Notes: generated by a model not told the origin, from the letters alone. A DNA stretch of 24,432 nucleotides from JABFRJ01 sp031365465 (GCA_031365465.1 JANLYD010000411.1:1-24432), one strand, 5' to 3'; counted from the stretch's first letter, positions 7,495-15,668 are shown. A program made the numbers and translations.

Positions 7495-8181
7495 ATGATG
7501 AAACCAGCGCGGTCATCGCACTCGGTCTGGAGCCAGGTTTCTCACGACCTTCGCCAACCGATTCAATCGTTGTTGCTCCTCACTCATGTGATGGCGCTGA
7601 CCGACGACGCAGAACAGCGCCAAGCGACCTCCCACTCGATGGAAGCAGCACTTGCCGATCTGCAGGAGATGCTGGACCAAATTACGTTCGCGGCGAAACT
7701 CGCCGACGGTGTAGAGTGTCCTCATTCAGACCGCTTCGAACTCGCACAGTTAATGCGGGACAAAGTTGCGGCTGTCGCGGAAACCGCAGATATTCATGGC
7801 AAGATACTAAGCTCAAATCTTTCAGAAACTTGGGTTTTCGGCGATCGGCGGATCATTGCGGACCTCCTGTCGAATATCGCCCTCAACGTGATCAAATTCG
7901 CAGCCAAAGGCACGATCGCGGTCGAGGCTTCGGCTGCGGCCGGGGGACATGGATATGTCGAGTTCGCATTCTCGGGAGCGTGGCCCTCGCCCTCTCAGAT
8001 GAAAACGTTGTTCGTCGAGATCCGCAGGACTGCAGGTGGCGCGCCAACTTCCAAGCCGGGGTTGGGGCTCATTCAGGCAATAATGGACGGGACCGGATGT
8101 CAATTGAGGCTCATTCGGTCAGCTCAGACCTGCCGGTTGCGCGTCGAAATACCCCAAAACTCCCTTTCCATCCGGTCGTGA
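7495..8181 (+). CDS. Small histidine kinase without sensor domain
   Basis: This soluble 228-residue protein begins almost at the H box: SHDLRQPIQSLLLL with His17. A four-helix-bundle region runs to about residue 75, then the N box LLSNIALNVIKFA and a short G2-like PGLGLIQAIMDG. The G1 box D-x-G-x-G is missing; the equivalent stretch reads EFAFSGAWPSPSQ. ATP binding is therefore doubtful, and the protein may be a phosphotransferase or a kinase partner instead. The SHDLRQPIQ form is typical of cytosolic kinases paired with LuxR-type regulators, and such a regulator follows 255 nt downstream. The ATG at 7495 has GAGG 7 nt before it; the frame is open from 7456, where a TTG is a weaker choice. 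Confidence 0.85.
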   Translation: MMKPARSSHSVWSQVSHDLRQPIQSLLLLTHVMALTDDAEQRQATSHSMEAALADLQEMLDQITFAAKLADGVECPHSDRFELAQLMRDKVAAVAETADIHGKILSSNLSETWVFGDRRIIADLLSNIALNVIKFAAKGTIAVEASAAAGGHGYVEFAFSGAWPSPSQMKTLFVEIRRTAGGAPTSKPGLGLIQAIMDGTGCQLRLIRSAQTCRLRVEIPQNSLSIRS

Positions 8182-8201
8182 GAGAGTTTGGTTGGCAGTA
8201 T

Positions 8202-8225
8202 CGGACGACACTGTCCGTTCGGACA
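8202..8225. promoter_or_regulatory. CGGAC/GTCCG repeat cluster
   Basis: CGGAC (8202-8206), GTCCG (8213-8217) and CGGAC (8220-8224) alternate. The last two form the palindrome TGTCCG-TT-CGGACA (8212-8225). It sits just after the small kinase gene and about 210 bp before the LuxR-type regulator. It could be an operator; with such a short loop it is a poor terminator. Confidence 0.3.
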
Positions 8226-8280
8226 CATCGTGGCCACCATTTCGGCATATTCTAAAATGCGTCAAAAGCACGGCAAAATC

Positions 8281-8305
8281 TGAACCTTTCGGGCAGTTGG
8301 GCGTT
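8281..8305 (+). promoter_or_regulatory. Possible EcfG-type promoter for the LuxR regulator
   Basis: TGAAC (8281-8285), a 16-nt spacer and CGTT (8302-8305) match the alphaproteobacterial general stress sigma factor pattern GGAAC-N16/17-CGTT except for the first base. It would start a leader of about 125 nt before the regulator gene. This is a pattern match only. Confidence 0.25.
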
Positions 8306-8436
8306 TAGACTTTCGATTGCCGAACCAACCCGTAACGTTGGCGCGTAGCTATGGCCGATTGCTTAGCCTCAAATATCCGGAAGACATAGTCTGTTACCAG
8401 ACCCACCCCCGCGCTATATTTTTACATCGAGGTTTC

Positions 8437-9141
8437 ATGACTGCGGACTCGACGATCACTGCTGCCGGTGTGAATTTTTCGACGAGTTCCAAGGTCGGCT
8501 CGATTCTCGTGGTTGATGACCATGAGTTGATCCGCAATAGTATGGCGCAAGTGCTGTTGCGGGAGTTTGCGGGGTCGCTGGTCATCGAAGCCGGACATTT
8601 CGACGAAGCCGTCGAGGCGTTTTCAGACCCCAAACTTTTTTTGGCGATCATCGACTTGCGTTTACCCGGCATGGGCGGCCCTCATGAGCTTTCGAGGCTC
8701 AGGATCAAGCGACCCGACGTCAAGATCGTCGTACTGACCGGGTCGGAAGCCCGGTCCGACATTCTCGGGGCGCTGGAAGCGGGCGTCCATGGATACTTGG
8801 TCAAGCGCGAGCGCACCGACGTCGTCTTGGCGCGGATCAGACATATTCTCGCGGGCGAAATCTACGTGCCGCCCAGCCTCGCAAACATTACGGAAGAAGT
8901 CGTCGATCCCGCTGGGTCGATGGAGGTGGCTGAACCTCAGCTCGAAGTTCTGACGCCGCGTCAGCGCGAGGTGCTCCAACTGATCACTGAAGGGATGTCC
9001 AACAAGGAGATCGGTCGCGAATTAGGGGTCGCGGAGGGGACCGTCAAAATGCACGTGGCGACGATCCTCAAGGCGATCAATGCGAACAATCGCGCGCACG
9101 CAGCCGCAATCGGAAAAAAATTCATCTCGGTGGCTGTTTAA
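8437..9141 (+). CDS. NarL/LuxR-family response regulator
   Basis: The 234-residue transcription factor has a REC domain (about 21-140) with Asp27-Asp28, phosphoacceptor Asp73 (AIIDLRLPGMGG), Thr101 and Lys123 (YLVKRE). A LuxR-type helix-turn-helix follows (171-228): LTPRQREVLQLITEGMSNKE then LGVAEGTVKMHVATILKAI. It should bind DNA as a dimer once phosphorylated. The ATG at 8437 is chosen because GAGG lies just before it, spacer 4 nt, and because the REC domain begins 20 residues later; the frame runs open from 8317 without a matching domain. The small kinase upstream in the same direction is the natural partner, though its ATP site looks degraded. A TATATT sequence at 8415 and an EcfG-like pattern at 8281 are both possible promoters. 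Confidence 0.93.
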   Translation: MTADSTITAAGVNFSTSSKVGSILVVDDHELIRNSMAQVLLREFAGSLVIEAGHFDEAVEAFSDPKLFLAIIDLRLPGMGGPHELSRLRIKRPDVKIVVLTGSEARSDILGALEAGVHGYLVKRERTDVVLARIRHILAGEIYVPPSLANITEEVVDPAGSMEVAEPQLEVLTPRQREVLQLITEGMSNKEIGRELGVAEGTVKMHVATILKAINANNRAHAAAIGKKFISVAV

Positions 9142-9355
9142 CCCGCCCCCGCCCGACAGATCACATCCGTTCACGTCATGACACGAAAGCGGACAACTCT
9201 ATATTCGGGGCGGACGGCTCTCACCGACTGCGCTACCGTGGACGCGCGCAACTTGGACGCGTGCCGGAGCAGTCGCCATCGCAAACGAAGGTAACATACG
9301 CGATTTACCTAGCCCGCTACGACCAAGCACCAGGGGTCGTTCATCGGCGCTGCGT

Positions 9356-10090
9356 ATGTCGCTGCTGGTGTTGCTGGTGGCATTCCTAGTCATATTTGCG
9401 GTGACCGGCGCGTACCGGACCCTGTCGCTGGAAGCGCTCGTCGACATTCGAACGCGATTTCATGACACGATCGAGAGCCATCGCGTGCTGGCGCTTATCG
9501 CCTACGTGGCGCTCTATGCTGCCGTCGTCAGCCTTTCGTTACCGGGCTCGGTGCTGTTTACAATCGCTGGTGGACTGATGTTCGGGTGGGTTGCCGGTGG
9601 TGTTGCCGCAGTGATCGCCGCGACGACAGGTGCGGTGGTCATTTTTTCGATTGCCCGCACGACGATTGGAAGTGGGCTCGCAGCCCGCGCAGGCCCGCAG
9701 GTCGAGCGGTTGCAAGCTGGGTTCTGTGAGAATGCACTTAGCTACCTGTTGTTCTTGCGTCTTACTCCCGCGTTTCCTTTTTTCATCGTGAACATCGTAC
9801 CAGCGCTGCTGGGCGTACCGTTGCGGACATTTCTGGTGGGAACGTTCGTGGGCATCATACCCGCGTCGTTTGCCCTCAGTGCCGCCGGTGACGGCCTTGA
9901 TAGCGCCATCGTGGCCGCGCAGGCGGCGCAAGCATTGTGCATCGCGGATGGTACCGCTGCGACCTGCCCGTTGGGCTTGATGGTGGGTAATCTGATGACA
10001 CACCAAGTCAAAATCGCTTTAGCCGGCATGGGCGTGCTGGCGCTGCTTCCGGTCGCGGTCAAATTGTGGAGGCGTCGGCATGGACAGTAG
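9356..10090 (+). CDS. TVP38/TMEM64 family membrane protein
   Basis: This is an integral membrane protein of 244 residues with about five hydrophobic segments. The VTT-domain motifs are visible: GSVLFTIAGGLMFGWVAGG and, after a loop, FLRLTPAFPFFIVNIVPALL with GTFVGIIPASF. The wider DedA/VTT superfamily includes lipid scramblases and transport-related proteins; the substrate here is unknown. Its last 11 nt overlap the next gene, a flavin oxidoreductase, and its own 3' end supplies the GGAGG ribosome binding site of that gene. The two are very likely translated together. The ATG at 9356 has no convincing ribosome binding site, and the frame is open for some distance upstream, so the N-terminus is uncertain. 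Confidence 0.88.
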   Translation: MSLLVLLVAFLVIFAVTGAYRTLSLEALVDIRTRFHDTIESHRVLALIAYVALYAAVVSLSLPGSVLFTIAGGLMFGWVAGGVAAVIAATTGAVVIFSIARTTIGSGLAARAGPQVERLQAGFCENALSYLLFLRLTPAFPFFIVNIVPALLGVPLRTFLVGTFVGIIPASFALSAAGDGLDSAIVAAQAAQALCIADGTAATCPLGLMVGNLMTHQVKIALAGMGVLALLPVAVKLWRRRHGQ

Positions 10091-11579
10091 CGTGAGGACC
10101 CTTTCGGGCAGCGCGCACTCACCGGCTTCCAGCCGTGCCAGCGAGGCCGTCGAGCGCGCTTCCCGCACGAGCAACGCCCTGACGCCCGACATCTGCATTA
10201 TCGGCGCCGGTTCGGGTGGCTTGTCCGTCGCTGCGGCCTGCGCCTCGCTAGGCGTGCGAGTCGTCCTGATCGAAAAGCACAAGATGGGCGGCGATTGCCT
10301 GAACGCGGGGTGCGTGCCTTCCAAATCGCTGATCGCTATCGCACGGCGGGCGCACCAGATACGGAGCAGCGCCCGCTTCGGCATCGCCGCGCGAGAGCCT
10401 GACATCGATTTCAAACAGGTCAGTGCGCGCATTCACGGCGTCATCGACGCTATCGCCGCCAATGACGGCGCGGCACGTTTCAACGCACTCGGCGTCGACG
10501 TCATCAGGGATGCGGGACGCTTTGCCGACGCCCATACCGTCAAGGCGGGCGACATCGAAATCCGCGCGCGCCGCTTCGTGATCGCGACCGGGTCTTCGCC
10601 GGTGGTGCCTAAAATTCCCGGGCTGAACCAAGTCCCGTATCTGACGAACGAGAGCGTCTTCAAGCTCGATCGCCCGGTCGGTCATTTGCTGGTCATCGGC
10701 GGGGGCGCGGTGGGACTAGAACTGGCGCAGGCCTATCAGCGGCTCGGCGCGCACGTCACGATATTCGACACGGGCTTGGCTTTGTCGAACGACGATCCGG
10801 AGCTGACGGCTGTCGCACTGCGCGCGTTGCGCAAAGAGGGCGTCGTCATTCACGAAACGACGGCTATCGCCCGGATCGAGGGTCGCGGCGACTCCATCAA
10901 GATCACATTCTCGGGCGGAGTCGCGACCGGTACTCACGTCTTGGTCGCAACGGGGCGAAAGCCCAACATCGACGGCCTCGGGCTGGAGGCTGCCGGCATC
11001 AGATCCGACGCGAAGGGCATCAAGGTCAACGGTGGCCTCGTCACCTCCAATCGGCGGGTATTTGCGATCGGCGACGTGACGGGCGGGGCGCAGTTTACCC
11101 ATGTAGCCAACCATCATGCGGGCATCGTGGTGCGCCGCGCGCTGTTCCGTCTGCCATCACGCGTCAAGACGGACCAATTTCCGCGCGTCACGTTTACAGA
11201 GCCCGAGATTGCGCAGGTCGGACTGACGGAACAGCAGGCGCTGCAGCGGCGCTACGCTATTTCGATCTATCGTTGGCCGTTCGGCGACAACGACCGGGCA
11301 CACACCGACGGATACTCGGACGGGCTCATCAAGGTCATCTGCGATCGCCGTGGCAAAGTGTTGGGCGCGGGAATCGTGGGTGCCAACGCGGGTGAACTCA
11401 TCCACTTGTGGTCGCTGGCACTTTCTCAGGGCTTGAACATCAAAGCGATGACGCAATGGATTGCTCCCTACCCCACGTTTGGCGAAATATCCAAGCGAGC
11501 GGCCTTCGGCGCGCTGGCCGACGACGCGCGGCGTCCTCTGGTGCGGAAAGTGCTATCGGTGTTGAGAAAATTTGGTTAA
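10080..11579 (+). CDS. FAD-dependent pyridine nucleotide-disulfide oxidoreductase
   Basis: This soluble 499-residue flavoprotein has the dihydrolipoamide dehydrogenase/mercuric reductase fold. Features in order are a Ser/Ala-rich extension of about 35 residues, the FAD-binding GAGSGG (42-47), the redox disulfide GGDCLNAGCVPSK with Cys73 and Cys78, the NAD(P)-binding GGGAVGLELAQ, the second FAD motif FAIGDVTGG, and the C-terminal dimer domain starting near PRVTFTEPEIAQVG. In lipoamide dehydrogenase and glutathione reductase the C-terminal active site has His before PT and then Glu. Here it reads APYPTFGE, Tyr464 with Glu469, so the acid-base His is lost and the substrate is probably not lipoamide or glutathione. 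GGAGG stands 7 nt before the ATG. It overlaps the TVP38-like gene by 11 nt; such pairings recur in bacteria. Confidence 0.92.
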   Translation: MDSSVRTLSGSAHSPASSRASEAVERASRTSNALTPDICIIGAGSGGLSVAAACASLGVRVVLIEKHKMGGDCLNAGCVPSKSLIAIARRAHQIRSSARFGIAAREPDIDFKQVSARIHGVIDAIAANDGAARFNALGVDVIRDAGRFADAHTVKAGDIEIRARRFVIATGSSPVVPKIPGLNQVPYLTNESVFKLDRPVGHLLVIGGGAVGLELAQAYQRLGAHVTIFDTGLALSNDDPELTAVALRALRKEGVVIHETTAIARIEGRGDSIKITFSGGVATGTHVLVATGRKPNIDGLGLEAAGIRSDAKGIKVNGGLVTSNRRVFAIGDVTGGAQFTHVANHHAGIVVRRALFRLPSRVKTDQFPRVTFTEPEIAQVGLTEQQALQRRYAISIYRWPFGDNDRAHTDGYSDGLIKVICDRRGKVLGAGIVGANAGELIHLWSLALSQGLNIKAMTQWIAPYPTFGEISKRAAFGALADDARRPLVRKVLSVLRKFG

Positions 11580-11710
11580 GGCGCACGGTTACGGCAGCTA
11601 TCGGGAGCGGCTCCCGGATTTGCATCAGTACGGATACAAAGTTGGATACGCGCGCCCACATCCCTGCGGCCGAAACTTCGCGAGGCGTCGCTGGCACAGC
11701 GAACCCGCTG

Positions 11711-13159
11711 ATGAAGCGCGGCAGCCTGTCGGCTAAGCTGCTGCTGCTGACGGTGTTGTTCGTGATGCTGGCCGAAGTGTTGATCTTCGTGCCGTCGCTG
11801 GCGTTTTTTCGGCTTAATTGGCTGATCGACCGGCTCAATCTGGCGCAGGTGGCGGTGCTGGTGGCGGAAGCCGCGCCGGACGGCGTGCTGCCTGAAATGT
11901 TGCGGACGGAGCTGCTGCGCTCGAGCAAAGTCCGAATGGTGGCCCTCAAGCGCAGTAACCAACGCCGTTTGATTTTGAGCGAGCCGATCGAAACACCGGT
12001 TGCCATGACATTCGATCTGCGCGGCGATGGACGAACGACCAGCATCCGCCGGTCACCCGGCCACATCTACGAACTGATCCGCGATGCGCTGCTGGTTTTT
12101 ACCGCAAGCGACAAACAGCATATCAGGGTGATCGGCGAGCCCGGGATGGGGGCGGGCGAACTGATCGAGATCATCATACCGGTCGCGCCGTTGCGACAGG
12201 CGATGGTTCAGCACGCGCTCAATGTTCTGGGCTTGTCGATCGCAATCTCGTTGCTGACGGCGGGTGCTGTGTATCTTTCGCTCAACCGCCTCCTGGTGGT
12301 GCCGATGATGCGCCTCACCGAAGCGATGGTGCGCTTCAGTGCGCATCCTGAGGACGCCAGCCGCATCATCGTGCCGTCACGGCGGAACGATGAAATCGGG
12401 CTGGCCGAAGCCGAACTCGCGCACATGCAGACCGAGCTTCACAGCACGTTGGCGCAGAAATCGCGGCTCGCAGCGCTCGGCCTGGCCGTCAGTAAGATCA
12501 ATCACGATCTGCGAAACCTGCTGGCCAATGCCCAGTTGTTGTCCGACCGCTTAACCAGCCTGCCAGACCCGCAGGTGCAGCGGTTTGCGCCCAAGCTCAT
12601 CGCCTCGCTCGATCGGGCGATCAAGTTCTGCAACGAGTCGCTACAGTTCGGGCGGGCTGCCGAACCACCGCCTCGGCGAGACCAGATCGATCTGCGGGCG
12701 CTGGCCCTCGAGGTCGGCGAAGGGCTTGGCCTACCCAGAGCCGACGTGCACTTCGGCGTGATGGTCGACGACGCTCTCACAGTCGATGCCGACCGCGACC
12801 AACTGTACCGGGTGCTGTCCAATCTCGTGCGCAATTCGGTGGATGCCATAACTCCAGGCGCCGATGCCGACCCGGCCGAGCCCAGCAGGATCGACCTCAG
12901 CGCGCAACGCGTAGACGACGGCGTCGAAATCCACTTGCAGGACAACGGCCCCGGCATTCCGGCCAAAGCTCGCGCAAATTTATTTCAGCCTTTTCAGAGT
13001 TCTACACGGCGCGGCGGCACTGGATTGGGCCTTGCTATCGCGCAGGAGATCATCGCAGCCCATGGCGGCTCGATCAGCCTCGACCCGGTTGCGACCGACA
13101 CTTCGACACCGTCCAGGGGTGCGCACTTTCGGATTTTCATACCCGATCGTGCCGGTTGA
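11711..13159 (+). CDS. Membrane-bound sensor histidine kinase
   Basis: The 482-residue protein has a first membrane segment (about 8-31), a short extracytoplasmic sensor region, a second membrane segment (about 170-192), a HAMP-like linker, and a HisKA domain with SKINHDLRNLLANAQLL (phosphoacceptor His265). The ATPase domain has the N box VLSNLVRNSVDAI, G1 DNGPGIP, F box LFQPFQ and G2 GGTGLGLAIAQEI, all intact. It should autophosphorylate in response to an envelope or membrane signal. No response regulator is next to it. It follows the oxidoreductase by 131 nt in the same direction and may belong to that transcript. The start is uncertain: the ATG at 11711 fits the membrane topology but has no ribosome binding site. 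A TTG at 11642 is possible, and the frame is open back into the oxidoreductase gene. Confidence 0.9.
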   Translation: MKRGSLSAKLLLLTVLFVMLAEVLIFVPSLAFFRLNWLIDRLNLAQVAVLVAEAAPDGVLPEMLRTELLRSSKVRMVALKRSNQRRLILSEPIETPVAMTFDLRGDGRTTSIRRSPGHIYELIRDALLVFTASDKQHIRVIGEPGMGAGELIEIIIPVAPLRQAMVQHALNVLGLSIAISLLTAGAVYLSLNRLLVVPMMRLTEAMVRFSAHPEDASRIIVPSRRNDEIGLAEAELAHMQTELHSTLAQKSRLAALGLAVSKINHDLRNLLANAQLLSDRLTSLPDPQVQRFAPKLIASLDRAIKFCNESLQFGRAAEPPPRRDQIDLRALALEVGEGLGLPRADVHFGVMVDDALTVDADRDQLYRVLSNLVRNSVDAITPGADADPAEPSRIDLSAQRVDDGVEIHLQDNGPGIPAKARANLFQPFQSSTRRGGTGLGLAIAQEIIAAHGGSISLDPVATDTSTPSRGAHFRIFIPDRAG

Positions 13160-13191
13160 CGCGCGATCGAGAAGACCGATTTTGGTAAATC

Positions 13192-13216
13192 CGTATTAAC
13201 CAACTCTCTTAATACG
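13192..13216. promoter_or_regulatory. Perfect inverted repeat CGTATTAA-N9-TTAATACG
   Basis: CGTATTAA (13192-13199) and TTAATACG (13209-13216) are perfect inverse complements around a 9-nt spacer. They lie 32 bp after the membrane kinase stop and 109 bp before the M15A-type peptidase start. The AT-rich arms and absence of a U run speak more for an operator than a terminator. The TTAA motifs are 13 bp apart, which does not fit CtrA. Confidence 0.4.
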
Positions 13217-13325
13217 GGGTGCCTTTTCACGGCCATCCCCTGTAGGGAGCCCAGGTTTGATTAACCTAACCTGATGGCCCATCGCTGCGCTTTTGCGCTC
13301 AGGGCTGCCGTTACGGAGTTCGAGT

Positions 13326-13952
13326 ATGAAGAATTTTTTGACCGCTTTAGCAATCGGCACGGCCGCCATTGTCGCGGCAATGCCAGCATCCGCCGAGAAC
13401 GCCGACAACTGGTCGCAGAAGATTTTGGAAGGTTCCAAGGCCGCCGAGCGTGAGGTTGCGCGCGCAAATGTCCGCGTGGCGTCGTTGGGTGCCACCGAGG
13501 TCGACAGCGGTGAGCGCGCGCCTCGGGCCCGCCGGGCACCGTCTTCGGCTTCAGAGGACCGGCCGCAGACGCGGCGGACACGGGTGGCGAGCTTGAACGC
13601 TTCGAAATCCGATGCCGACGAGCGGCCGCGCCGCAGCCTGTCTGGCGGCTCCGTCAGTTGGACTGCGGATGCCGGTTGCCTCGCCGGTACGCTGCGCGGC
13701 GTCATCCGTTCGCTGGCATCCAGCTTCGGCCCGGTCACCGTCAACTCGACCTGCCGCAGCCGCTCGCGTAACGCATCGGTCGGTGGCGCGCAAAAGTCCT
13801 ATCACCTGCAGGGCGAAGCGGTCGACTTCAGGGTTCACGGCAACGTGTCGGCAGTCTTTGCCTCGTTGCGCGACAACGGCAGCGTCGGCGGCCTGAAGCA
13901 CTACGGCGGCGGTCTCTTCCACATCGATACTGGTCCGCGTCGTAGCTGGTAA
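13326..13952 (+). CDS. Secreted M15A-type peptidase (murein carboxypeptidase-like)
   Basis: The 208-residue protein starts with a signal peptide (MKNFLTALAIGTAAIVAAMPASA, cut after about residue 23), then a low-complexity basic region of about 80 residues rich in R, S and A. The C-terminal domain from about residue 110 is of the peptidase M15A type. The zinc ligands are His160 and Asp167 (SYHLQGEAVDF) and His199, with Asp201, in HIDTGPRRSW at the very end. M15A enzymes cleave D-Ala-containing bonds in peptidoglycan cross-links or stems. The ATG at 13326 has GGAG 7 nt before it and fits the signal peptide; the frame is open from 13293. The disordered basic stretch may bind the wall or an acidic partner. 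Confidence 0.85.
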   Translation: MKNFLTALAIGTAAIVAAMPASAENADNWSQKILEGSKAAEREVARANVRVASLGATEVDSGERAPRARRAPSSASEDRPQTRRTRVASLNASKSDADERPRRSLSGGSVSWTADAGCLAGTLRGVIRSLASSFGPVTVNSTCRSRSRNASVGGAQKSYHLQGEAVDFRVHGNVSAVFASLRDNGSVGGLKHYGGGLFHIDTGPRRSW

Positions 13953-14084
13953 TCGCAGTTCGGTTCGACACCTTCGCCGAAAAGCACATACCCGACCGCA
14001 GCTCAGAACTGAAAGTAAGGTAGCGCCGCTTCTGCGCCCTTGCTAGATTGAGCTGTTCAACGAGCGGGACCGGCGGAGGAGCGG

Positions 14085-15668
14085 ATGGCACGCGCGCGAC
14101 GGGCGCTGCTGGGATTGACTATTGCGTGGGTTGGATGGGCGCCGTGCGCGGCCATCGCTGCAGATTTGCGTATCGGGTTGTTGGCCGAACTGACGTCGCT
14201 CGATCCGCATTTTCACAATCTCACGCCGAACGACAGTGCCTTGTCGCACCTGTACGAGCGGCTGGTCATGCCGGACGAGAAGGGCGAACTCCAACCGGCG
14301 CTCGCCGAGTCCTGGACGCAGCCTGACGCTACGACTTGGCGCTTCAAACTGCGCGCCAACGTTACCTGGCATGATGGCAAGCCGTTCACGGCCGACGACG
14401 TGGTCTTCACCTTCGAGCGCGCGCCATCCGTGCCGGGCAGCCCGTCCAGCTATGCGTCCGCCTTCAAGGGCCGGTCGATCCGCAAAATCGACGATCTCAC
14501 GATCGAAATTACGACCTTGCTGCCGGATCCGTTGCTGCTCAACAATCTCGCGCGTGTGATGATCGTCTCGCGCGCGGCTGGCCGCAATGCGAAGACCGAC
14601 GACTACAACAGCGGGCGAGCGGCGATCGGCACCGGTCCCTATAAGTTCGTCGACTTTGTGCGCGGCGATCGACTGACGGTGGTGCGCAACGATACTTATT
14701 GGGGCGGCAAACCTCTCTGGGATCACATCACCCTGAAGCCGATCGCGGACGATCAGGCCCGCGTTGCGGCGCTGACGTCGGGCGATGTCGACATGATCGA
14801 GGATGTGCCGACCGCGGCACTCGGCCGCCTCAAGGAAGATCCGAAAATCGACATCGTGCAGGCCGTTACCCAACGCGTCATCTATCTCCATATGGATCAA
14901 TTTCGCGACGTGACTCCTTACGTCGGCGCCCGCGATGGCTCGGTTATCGCCAATCCCTTCCTGGACAAGCGCGTGCGGCTTGCGTTGTCCAAGGCAATCA
15001 ACCGCGATGCCATTGTCGCCCGCGTCATGGGCGGCGCGGCGATCCCCGCCAGTCAATTTCTGGCGAATGGTTTTTTTGGAACGTCACCCGGTATCAAGCC
15101 GGTCGGCTATGATCCGGACGGTGCGAAAAAGTTGCTGGCGGAGGCAGGCCTGCCGCTCGGGTTCAAGCTGACGCTACACTCCCCCTCGGGGCGTTATACC
15201 AACGACGTCAAGGTTGCGGAAGCGATCGCGCAGATGCTGCAACGCAGTGGCATCGAGACCACGGTCGAAGCGCTGCCACCGGCGCAGTTCTTTGCGCGTG
15301 CGACGTCTGGCGACAAGGGCATGCCCGAGTTCTCTATGATCCTGGCAGGTCGCAGTTCGGGGACAGGGGAAGTGTCCGATTCGTTGAATGCGCTCGTTCA
15401 CACGGTCGATCCTGCGACGGGGGCTGGCGCAGCCAATCGGGGTCGCTATTCCAACCGGGACGTCGATACGCTGATCGAGGCCGCGCAATCCAACATCGAC
15501 GTAAAGATGCGGGCTGAACTGCTCAATCAAGCAAGCACCCTGGCGATTGCGGAGGCTGCCATCATTCCGGTTTATTACCCCGTGCAGACTTGGGCGTTAC
15601 GCAAAGGCTTGTCTTACGTCGCCCGCGCAGACGAGTTCACCCTCGGGCTGAGCGTAACATTCAAGTAA
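14085..15668 (+). CDS. ABC transporter substrate-binding protein, family 5
   Basis: The 527-residue periplasmic binding protein has a signal peptide ending near AAIAADLRIG (about residue 26) and no lipobox Cys. SBP_bac_5 hallmarks are LTSLDPHFHNL, YERLVMPDEKGELQPALAES, WRFKLRANVTWHDGKPFTAD and GTGPYKFVDFVRGDRLTVVR, over the usual length of the DppA/OppA/NikA group. Ligands in this group are peptides, nickel or opine-like compounds; the sequence does not tell which. GGAGG lies 5 nt before the ATG. No permease or ATPase gene adjoins it: the next gene is an unrelated GNAT-like protein. It must serve a transporter encoded elsewhere, or a sensing role. Confidence 0.95.
   Translation: MARARRALLGLTIAWVGWAPCAAIAADLRIGLLAELTSLDPHFHNLTPNDSALSHLYERLVMPDEKGELQPALAESWTQPDATTWRFKLRANVTWHDGKPFTADDVVFTFERAPSVPGSPSSYASAFKGRSIRKIDDLTIEITTLLPDPLLLNNLARVMIVSRAAGRNAKTDDYNSGRAAIGTGPYKFVDFVRGDRLTVVRNDTYWGGKPLWDHITLKPIADDQARVAALTSGDVDMIEDVPTAALGRLKEDPKIDIVQAVTQRVIYLHMDQFRDVTPYVGARDGSVIANPFLDKRVRLALSKAINRDAIVARVMGGAAIPASQFLANGFFGTSPGIKPVGYDPDGAKKLLAEAGLPLGFKLTLHSPSGRYTNDVKVAEAIAQMLQRSGIETTVEALPPAQFFARATSGDKGMPEFSMILAGRSSGTGEVSDSLNALVHTVDPATGAGAANRGRYSNRDVDTLIEAAQSNIDVKMRAELLNQASTLAIAEAAIIPVYYPVQTWALRKGLSYVARADEFTLGLSVTFK

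Noticed and set aside
8317..8436. Forty-codon N-terminal extension of the LuxR-type regulator from a TTG
   Set aside because: The extension has no domain character, and the ATG at 8437 has a ribosome binding site directly before it.
9205..9240. tRNA-like D-arm (GGTAGCGCAGTCGG) on the minus strand
   Set aside because: No acceptor stem, anticodon arm or GGTTCGAAT T-arm could be fitted around it; probably chance.
14043..15056. 337-codon minus-strand frame within the binding protein gene
   Set aside because: Antisense shadow of a well-supported gene; no domain.
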